Assembly (NCBI RefSeq): GCF_910592395.1
Contig: NC_088308.1
Coordinates: 15,951,501-16,015,500, forward strand
Reading direction: 5' to 3'
DNA: 64,000 nt
DNA from: Lineus longissimus
Taxonomy: Eukaryota > Nemertea > Pilidiophora > Heteronemertea > Lineidae
Positions within the stretch are counted from its first letter, which is position 1; each line of letters begins with the position of its first letter. The translations under genes were made by a program, and so were the position numbers. The notes under the pieces are model-generated. The model was not told where the DNA came from, ran no database searches, and saw nothing but the letters and a program-made list of their open reading frames with translations. Below are positions 56,063 through 64,000 of this stretch, in pieces.

Positions 56063-58551
56063 ATGGCGAAACAGCTCAATTTAACCGCTCTATGGTCACG
56101 AAAAAGGTAAGGTTGACAATATTGTCAGGGAAAACTGAAATATGGAAGTGTTAGGCCTAGCTGAAGGCTAAAACTAGCAAAGGTGCATGCATGCATGGGG
56201 CTAAAACTATGGGCTAGTGTGGATCACCGTAGAATCTAGATCTGTTTATTATTTGGTGCAGAAGATGGGCACGCCGCTCCGTTCTGTTCATAGGTCCGGC
56301 CTAACTGGGTTTCGTACCAGGGGTTTTGTATAATAGTATCTAATTCTAAAGCCAGTCTAATCTTCTTTTTGTTCTGCTAGATCTGCTGATACTCCTGCTA
56401 TCCGCCATGATATTTCTGTTGATGAACCCGTTGTGGCCGGCCCATCAACACCGACAGGGAATGACGATCCTGAAGGTGAAGAAGCCGAGGGGGAGCCTGT
56501 TGGCGATGATCAGGCTGATACCGGTGTTGAAGATGTAGTCCTTGAAGGCAACGAAAGGGAATCCACCCAGCCAGCTGCTAAGAAGAAAAGAGCAGGAGAC
56601 TGTAACCGACATTTCAATAAGGATTGGGAAGTTTTACTTCTTGGTTGTACATTCTTTAGACACAGGGAAATGTCAGTGCATGAAATGCGGTGTTTCAATG
56701 AAAGTAAAACAAAGTGTGTTAAAAAAACATTACACTGAAAAGCATGGGGATACCAAAGACTGGACGAAAGAGAGACGGAGGACCTTCATCCAAAAATGGA
56801 GGGATGATAACAGGAAACAGAAAGGCCAGATGAATGAAGCTTTCGGATTGAAAGCAGGGCAGCGGGCCGCATCCTTCAGGCTCGGGTTGATGATTGCTAA
56901 GGCGCATTTGCCCTACAATTCATCGGAGGCAATCGTGACATGGGCCTCTTTGTCGGATCCAAAAAGTCGCATCTTTGGGAAAGAAGCAGTGAAAACGTTT
57001 CCGAAGTCTCGACAGACCGTAACGAGGAGAGTAGGAGATCTTGCAGAATACATACGGGACGACAACATCAGTAACATAAGAAAATCAATAGCGTGGAGTT
57101 TAATGATGGACGAGTCTACCGACAAAAAGTGTTTTGGTCAGGCGATCCTGTATGAGCGACATGTCGATATGTCGGCCATGTGTGTTGTAGAGGCTTTTTT
57201 GGCGATACTGCGAGTCAAAGGTTCACCCAACCACAACAACTTGTTTACCTTGATCAATGGATTTGTCACAGACAAGGAACTCCCGAAGGAGAAATTGTGC
57301 GGATTTGCTGCTGACGGGGCAAGCGTAATGCAAAGCTTGGGGAGGGGAGTGGCTGGTCTCTTGCGCTTGAACTATAATGAGAACTTATTCATACAACACT
57401 GCATTGTGCATAAAGAAGTTCTTGGAACAAAAGACGGTATGAAGAATTCAATACCAGCAACGGTGGAGCAGACCATTAAAAAAGTCCTTGACTTTTTTGC
57501 GAACAGTCATGTCAGGGCCGACAAGTTGGAAGAGATTATAGCAATGTCGGATGAAGAGCATGAGTATAACCAACTTGTCAGGTACCAAGCCGTCCGATGG
57601 CTATCACTCTCCAATTGTGTGAATCGGTTTGTTTCTCTCTACACTGAGGTCGCCCAATATTTTGAGACTGAGTCGACCACGGGGAAGGCTGAAGTTCGTC
57701 GAATATGTGGAGAATTATATCAGGCAGTGGCGGGAGGGGACTTTGAGTTATACTTGCTTTTCTTGCAGGCAGAACTGAAGATTCTGGCGAAACTGAATGC
57801 TACACTGCAAGTCGCCGGACAAACTGTTTTCACGGCATATAATACCATAAGTGATTCAATCAGAGAATTCATTGAACCGATCGTTTGGGATGAACGTCGG
57901 CAATGGGATGACCTACTGTCAGATGAAAACCTGAAGGGGTTCAATACCGACATTGAATTCCACTCTGCTGGTTTTCATGCAAGGAAAGCCCAGCTAGTGG
58001 AACATGGTGTATTGACCCCACGGATGGCGGATGAAGTACATAGGAATTGCTACAAGTACGTTTTGAACACTGCCAAGGCAATCCAAACTAGGTTCCCTGA
58101 ACTAGCCTTCGTCGTTCAGAATATGCGCTTCCTTGTTCCCGAGTATCGTGCATTAGCCAGTCTTAAGCACTGTAACATTCTGGCCGTTGCAGATAGATAT
58201 GTTCCCGCCAGGTTCGAGCATGATCAACTGAAGGAGCAGTTCAGAACCTACCGATTCACATCTGACCTTGATAATCTGTTGGAGAATTCTCCAGGGTCCG
58301 ATAACTTCTTCTGCCGCTTGTACGAGATGGGGGAATTCCGTGAATTTGCGAAATTTTGCCTGACCTTGTTATGTCTGAGTCCTACCACTGTTGCATGTGA
58401 GCGCGGCTTTTCAACCATGAACCTAATTAAAACTGTGAGGAGATGTTCCTTGTCTGAAGACAACTTGAATGCGCTCATGATGGTGAATACAGACAGACGA
58501 GACCAAGAAACATTCCCAATTGTTGAAGCCATGCGTGCAGCAAAAGATTAG
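56063..58551 (+). pseudogene. hAT-family transposase-like gene, two exons, one frameshift
   Basis: Exon 1 (56,063-56,106) begins MAKQLNLTALWSRK and ends AAAAAG/GTAAGG. Exon 2 starts at 56,381 after TTCTGCTAG and joins in phase 2. It encodes an acidic leader (GEEAEGEPVGDD), a KKKRAGD basic patch and RHFNKDWE; the frame then changes near 56,628-56,640 (GGGAAGTTTTAC). The new frame gives a zinc finger (CQCMKC...HYTEKH), a catalytic-region MDESTDKK, FAADGASVMQS, and the hAT dimerisation end (LSPTTVACERGFSTMNLIK ... ALMMV). Similar zinc-finger hAT proteins are numerous in invertebrates (ZNF862/KIAA1586-like). The product would bind and move DNA, or act as a domesticated DNA-binding protein. With one frameshift it is probably inactive unless that base is a sequencing error. 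Confidence 0.88.
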
Positions 58552-59473
58552 TGCTACCGCTATTATCATATACGAGGGGGAGAACGGGTATTTTCGGGAC
58601 GCCGGGATGGGCCAAAAATGACTAACGGGATGCGGGCTTTAACTAAAAAAACGTCGGGAAATCGGGACAAGCATGCCGCCGGGATCGGGATTTGTAATTT
58701 TTGGCTACTGGGAATCGGGCTAAGGCAGTATTTCCTTATCGGGATCGGGAATTTTTTTAAACATTGTCTCTCAGATGGCGGGAAAACGCACCGGAGACCA
58801 ACTCGGTTTAAAATTTTTCCAGACCCCGCCAACGTTCGGGCGGGCGGTCTACGCTAGCATCTAGTCCCAAAAATAAGCTGAAACATGTACGTTTTGTATC
58901 AATTAAGGCATGTAAATAACAAACCATTAACTGAAAATCATGATTCAATCCGTTGCTTGGGAATTCATTTAATCTATAAACTAGTATTCGTTTGAATTTA
59001 ACGTCGAGGACATTGTTCATGATTGTATGCAAACCGGACTTTGCACGGATCAGAACTTTTAAGAACCATATAATATGCTTTTGTCTTTGAATAAATCTGA
59101 TTCTATATTTCAATCGATGTAATTCGATGTGTTCTCCTGTGGTGCCCTCTTGCGGAAAATCAGTAAACTCACACCAGGCGGCATCCATAATTTTTCTGAG
59201 AAAAAAGTCGGCTCCGAACATCTCGAGGTTTGGACAGGTATGCTTTAACTATCGGGACGATAGTAATATTTTAAGGGAGGAGGTGTTACCAATCTCCGGT
59301 GTTTAGGTTTTAAACTAGAGGCCTAGCAGCCTGAATAGCTACGCTGGCGGAATTTAATAGCAAGGAATGAGATGAATGACAAGAAAATGGAACAAGTATG
59401 CGAGTACCAGAATGTAGGTTTATGGTAGATAGGGAGATGTGGACAGACTAGATGGAATCAAGCTCAGACAAAT
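58552..59473. other. hAT 3' flank with CGGGATCGGG repeats; no gene
   Basis: Between about 58,590 and 58,760 the words ATCGGGA, CGGGATCGGG and CGGGATG recur at least five times. They might be subterminal repeats of the hAT-like unit. No coding sequence is supported to 59,473. Confidence 0.4.
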
Positions 59474-59628
59474 GGGGCCAAATTCATGAAGGGCGTTCAG
59501 CTTAAAACAGCTTTTAACTACTGAATAGACAGATTCAGGTCCTTCATGTAAATCTTCACAGAATATGAATAGGCCCTATTACTAATTAATCAGGGAGAAT
59601 TTACACACGTCTAATGAATTTGGACCCT
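59474..59628. mobile_element. Short palindromic MITE, ~155 bp
   Basis: The left end GGGGCCAAATTCATGAAGG pairs with the right TTCATTAGAC-type end (CTAATGAATTTGGACCCT) in inverted orientation. It resembles the element at 45,453 in layout, both having GGGCC-like ends next to TTCA(T/C). It is non-coding. Confidence 0.6.
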
Positions 59629-59970
59629 AAGGTGGATGACAGTTGTGAAGGTTTTATTTGAACTGCAGTGAATGAAGTAGTTGAGGGGTTCTTTTGTCAC
59701 ATCCGCTCTTCAATACCTTCAGTGCCTTTGCTCCATCTGTGTTTAAGCAGGCCAGCGCAAAACTGCTATTTCAATACCTTTAGTTTGATACCATTAACGC
59801 GACTGCCTTCCTCTAACGGTGTTCAAGTTGTTTAGTGAGTCATAAAAGTATATCAGGGTAAACCTACTCTTAATCGATGATGACAATGACGACGAACGAC
59901 AACGAATGACGGACGCTGCGCCATAAGATAAGCTCACATCTCTGGAAGTGAGCTAACCAGAGTGACATTA
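59629..59970. other. Spacer with GACGACGAACGAC repeat end
   Basis: From about 59,878 to 59,955 GACGACGAACGACAACG is followed by GCTCACATCTCTGGAAGTGAGC, a hairpin like the one ending the repeat at 8,358-8,382. Confidence 0.5.
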
Positions 59971-60408
59971 GTCGTAGTTCCACCTATCATAAAAGCCCGT
60001 GTTTTTTCAAGACCCGTCTCTTCGCCGTGTGTCAAAAAACCCGGGGCGGACTTACACCTATCAGTGGTGTTAGATAATGGTTAATAGCCCCGGCGACAGG
60101 TGGGGTGTAGGAAGGGGGGCTCTCCTGTGTTTTTTTCCCGTTGGAGGGGAATTTCGCGTGCGCAATACCGAGGCAACTACACCGCACCATCTGTCGCCGG
60201 GTCTTAGAACTTGCAATTGCCGGGGCTATTCAGATTCCACCTATAAAAAAACCCGTGTTGAACATGGGTCTAAATTAGCCCCCGATTAGCCCCATCGAGC
60301 TCGATGGGGCTAATAGACACGGGGATTTGACACACGGGTCTATTTAGACACGGCAATTCATAGGTGTAAGCGCAAAAGACACGGGGATTTGATAGGTGGA
60401 AGTACGAC
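59971..60408. mobile_element. MITE with GTCGTASTTCCACCTATCA ends, 438 bp
   Basis: The left end GTCGTAGTTCCACCTATCA and the right end in reverse complement, GTCGTACTTCCACCTATCA, differ at one base, and both sit next to TA. Sub-repeats of GACACGGGGATTTGA occur near the right end. It contains the palindrome at 60,285-60,314. No transposase is present. Confidence 0.9.
60285..60314. repeat. 30-bp perfect palindrome
   Basis: ATTAGCCCCATCGAG is followed immediately by its exact reverse complement CTCGATGGGGCTAAT, with no spacer. It lies inside the MITE at 59,971-60,408. Confidence 0.95.
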
Positions 60409-60592
60409 TATATATTGTATGAGAGTCAGATGTTAACATGCTATACGGCCCAAGTACAGTCAGCATTTGAGCTTTACATGGCTGCAAGGAAAATTATCTT
60501 TTTATCAAAATAATCACAATAATTTTTTTGATTATCGATTGTGATTTGGCTGACATGATCACAGCTGTCAAAATCTTTTCGAAAAGTTTGCA

Positions 60593-60800
60593 TCAGGCTA
60601 AATCCGTCCTCAAGGAAAGTAAAAGTTCCACATCCTCTGGAGAGAGTTTGTAGACTCCAGCCTCGTGCAAGGCTGCAATGGGATCCTGCACGTGCACATG
60701 AGGGTCAATGAGCGCCACGTGAAGGGCCGTATTCAGTACCTCCTTCAATAGCATGGCCGATCCTGCCTTCAGGTTAAGGATGATCAGTGCTTCTTTTACA
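60593..60800 (-). CDS. RINT1: RINT1, last coding exon
   Basis: Read on the minus strand after an acceptor ending TTTTTCCAG, the exon completes a split Asp codon and encodes VKEALIILNLKAGSAMLLKE, a middle segment, then EAGVYKLSPEDVELLLSLRT and DLA before TGA at 60,593-60,595. This matches the conserved C terminus of RINT1 (KEACIILNLNVGSALLLKD-like, then YKL...DVE-LL-LRT in vertebrates). RINT1 is a subunit of the NRZ/Dsl1 tether with ZW10 and NBAS, acting in Golgi-to-ER transport and in a G2/M checkpoint. The length is 208 bp with matching phase to the upstream exon. No damage is seen. It is the only clear housekeeping gene in the window. Confidence 0.93.
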
Positions 60801-61526
<726 letters not shown>

Positions 61527-62439
61527 CTAATCTTCTTCTTCTTCTTCTCGTTAAGAGTAAGGCTCAAGTTTTAGCGTAATTTACAACACATGAAATGTGC
61601 AAGAGCAAGCTATAAAACCTTGGTTTGATGAAATTGATGATACAATGTTAAATCTTTCCTATCAAATAAATTAAGTCCAAGTCACAAATGACATCTGTCC
61701 TGCTTTGCGTCTGTGACGCGCAACATACACGTGAGTTGCGTGCCAATGACACACCAGTGATGCGCTCCCTCTTTGCTTCATGTATATTACGCGCGACCTA
61801 CGCAATGGGTAGCACGTCAATGACGTGATATACAGGATGTCAATTGTGATTTGGACTGTATGGTACTACATATTTTCAGTAGAGTATCAATAATAAAGAC
61901 GATGTCAAATAGCTTTTTTATAGGATTATTGCCATTCAGAAAAAACATTATGCCTAAGTCAGTTTTAGAGAATTGAATGATAAGGCCTAGGCTGACCATT
62001 CCATCCACACTTTGATCATGGCATTTAAGATCAGATTTCCAAACATAGATGTGTGAAATCACCATTTTGTTCAATTCTCTCTACAACCACAAAATTTTCG
62101 TGCCATTCTGATTATTTTGCATTTCTTCATTCTTTTTTGGCAAAACTTTTGAATGAAATGGTCAGGGCCATTGTGCTCACCTCATGTGAAGGAAAGACGG
62201 TTGCAGAGCATGGTATTGTGTCATGTAGTGTTAAGGGTTGACCATAGGTACCACCACTTTGGCTAGAACTTGAAATCATAAAGCAATTAGAACTTCTTCA
62301 AAACTTAGTGCATGCTCATTTAAAACCCTGGAGGCTGTTCGATTTCGAAGGAAAACAAAGAACAGACTCTAGCCCTTGAAATGAGCATTCACTGCGTTTT
62401 GAAAGAGTTCTTGTTAATTTAGGATTTGGAGGTCCAGCC

Positions 62440-63190
62440 ATGATGGCGGTACCTACGGTTAACCCTTAAAACTGATGTAGGTCAGGCAATAACGTACATG
62501 TGAACTCAATTTTTGATGAATAGGCCTAGTCATTGCGGTTAAGAAACTTGCCACATAGTTACAGCCTGACGGCCAATTTTTCGCCATTTGACCTATGTGA
62601 CCGTGAAAAGTAGGTGAAATTAAAAATCTGTGTGACATATATTGTATGGTGGTTAAATCATCATATCAAAAACCCGTATGATATGTGATGTATCCTTGCT
62701 AGGAGAACCTACCATAAAAATGTTATCGAAAATGAGTCGCCCAAAGAGATATCACACTTTTAAGGTTTCAGCTCCTGGCCCCCTGGTGGCAAAGTCAAGA
62801 ATCAGATCAAACCAAAATTCGGAGTCGGGGGTTACATAACATAGGGAGCCATGTGTACCAAATTTCAAGTTCATAGCTTTAGCGGTTAAGAAACGTGACA
62901 TAGTTACATTCAGACAGCCAATTTACGCCATTTGACCTCTGTGACCTTGAAATTATGAAAAGTACGTCAAATCAAAAACCTGGGTCTTATGTCATGTAGC
63001 ATTGTTAAATGCATCCATGATAAAATTAGGTGATGATCAAGCCCTTAGTTCAGGAGATATAGCACTTTTAGTGTTTTAGGTTTTAGCCACCTGGTGGGCA
63101 AACTGTGAATCGGATCAGGCCCAAACTTGACGCAACGACCCAACGCGCCGCGTAGTGGCAAAATAGCGAAGCTGGTGAAACATTTATAAC
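62440..63190 (-). repeat. Interspersed repeat block with two DR3-type sites
   Basis: Two diverged tandem copies share CGGTTAAGAAAC, GCCATTTGACCTMTGTGACC and AAATCAAAAACC with the repeat at 7,740-8,395. TGACCT-CTG-TGACCT at 62,933-62,947 is a perfect DR3 on the minus strand; the copy at 62,589-62,603 has one mismatch. Confidence 0.65.
62933..62947 (-). promoter_or_regulatory. Perfect DR3 nuclear-receptor-type element
   Basis: On the minus strand AGGTCA-CAG-AGGTCA, identical to 37,400-37,414. It lies in an interspersed repeat inside the probable RINT1 intron. Confidence 0.45.
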
Positions 63191-63785
63191 GGGTCACCGT
63201 GATCTCATTATGGACTTCTAGCACAATTATGGGGTTGTAACTACTTTGCTGTATATTGTCATGAGCACGCGACCTAAAGCCAACCTATTTATGTAAAGTG
63301 ATAATTAGAAGGTATACAGTTCAGGAAATGTTAATAAATAATCATTCCTTATCATCTTTTGAGAGCATTTTTAATTGTAAAAAGTATATGCCTACGTCAC
63401 AGAGTCTCTGCACTGGTAATTTTTATCACAGTAGCCTCGCGCAGCCAGACCTTCTTCACTTATTAGTCTGGCGCAAGCCAGGCGTTCATTGTACTAGACC
63501 TAGACATTTTCCACCACAATGTATCTGGGCCGAAAAAAACACTGCGCAAGATTACCTCGAGCTGGAGTTAAGATTAGATTATGCTAATGACTCGAGGAGC
63601 ATACTTCCTGATTGAGTTTTCCCAGAATGGTGCATATCGCGCGAAGCTACATACCATTAGGCCTCGCGTGGTGGCACTGAGACTCTAGAAGCTACTTGGT
63701 GATAACAAATGACGGACCTAACCAAAATTGATTACATTTTCGCATTGCTACAATGAAATACCTAACACTGAAACCACCTGTCTCT

Positions 63786-63891
63786 TGACTGCTTTAAGAG
63801 AGACTGGCATCATGCCTAGTCTCTCATAAAGCACAGTCAACAGAGAGAGACTGGCATCATGCCTAGTCTCTCTTAAAGCACAGTCAACAGA
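63786..63891. repeat. Palindromic element with a 47-bp internal tandem copy
   Basis: GAGAGACTGGCATCATGCC then TAGTCTCTC forms a hairpin at 63,798-63,825 and again at 63,845-63,872, a 47-bp repeat. Outer arms TGACTGCTTTAAGAGAGACT and AGTCTCTCTTAAAGCACAGT with CA pair with a 2-nt bulge. It may be a small foldback element with a partial duplication. Confidence 0.85.
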
Positions 63892-64000
63892 CACCACTAT
63901 ACCCCCTCACACTCGGAAACCACCAACGCCCACCCCTTCCTGCTGCCTTAATACTTCTGGGTCTCCAAGGTGTCATTACACAAGGGTACATGTGTACCAA

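Overview
This is an intron-bearing, repeat-rich nuclear window from a metazoan, most likely a marine invertebrate. An echinoderm, hemichordate or lophotrochozoan would fit, but the sequence alone does not settle it. The reasons are spliced genes with GT/AG introns, a clear RINT1 3' end, a KMT5A-like SET domain spliced to a fish/invertebrate-type tyrosine recombinase, and many MITE, SINE and LINE relics. Nothing is prokaryotic.

Layout. Bases 1-17,400 hold no convincing gene. They contain tandem repeats (1-345, 10,246-10,390), at least four inverted-repeat MITEs (2,376; 12,988; 14,087; 15,557), dispersed repeats, three CRE/CCAAT clusters and one weak candidate exon (16,599-16,822).

Bases 17,412-31,098 form one nested transposon. 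The outer element is Mutator-like, with TIRs of about 65 bp and a perfect 9-bp target-site duplication (CCGGTACTT). Its nine-exon transposase gene (23,013-28,737) is open from end to end, predicting 1,125 aa with a DDE core, a SWIM finger and a C-terminal zinc cluster. Six consecutive 75-bp exons are tandem duplicates that all preserve the frame. A young Ty1/copia LTR retrotransposon (17,708-23,006; 234-bp LTRs differing at 3 sites; TSD CCCAA) sits in the same orientation and its duplicated target ends one base before the transposase ATG.

Bases 32,243-50,619 carry a plus-strand gene whose exons join in frame: KMT5A-like SET domain, linker, acidic region with a 25-aa repeat, C2H2/zinc modules, then a tyrosine recombinase related to Crypton-type proteins. 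The last exon has a frameshift at an A8 tract and an in-frame TAG before the recombinase active-site boxes, so this copy looks broken. Its middle exons lie in a 5,093-bp tandem duplication (34,774-39,866 and 39,874-44,966) that differs at only two adjacent bases. One breakpoint falls in a hairpin arm and the junction carries 7 bp of filler.

Bases 50,620-59,960 contain a 5'-truncated LINE, a piggyBac-type MITE, a second LINE relic and a two-exon hAT transposase-like gene with one frameshift. Bases 59,971-64,000 contain another MITE with a 30-bp perfect palindrome, the last two coding exons of RINT1 on the minus strand (the one clear housekeeping gene), and repeats. Several dispersed repeats carry a perfect or near-perfect DR3 nuclear-receptor motif.

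Genes here do not form a pathway. The window is best read as a transposon nest plus a SET-recombinase fusion gene lying next to the 3' end of RINT1.
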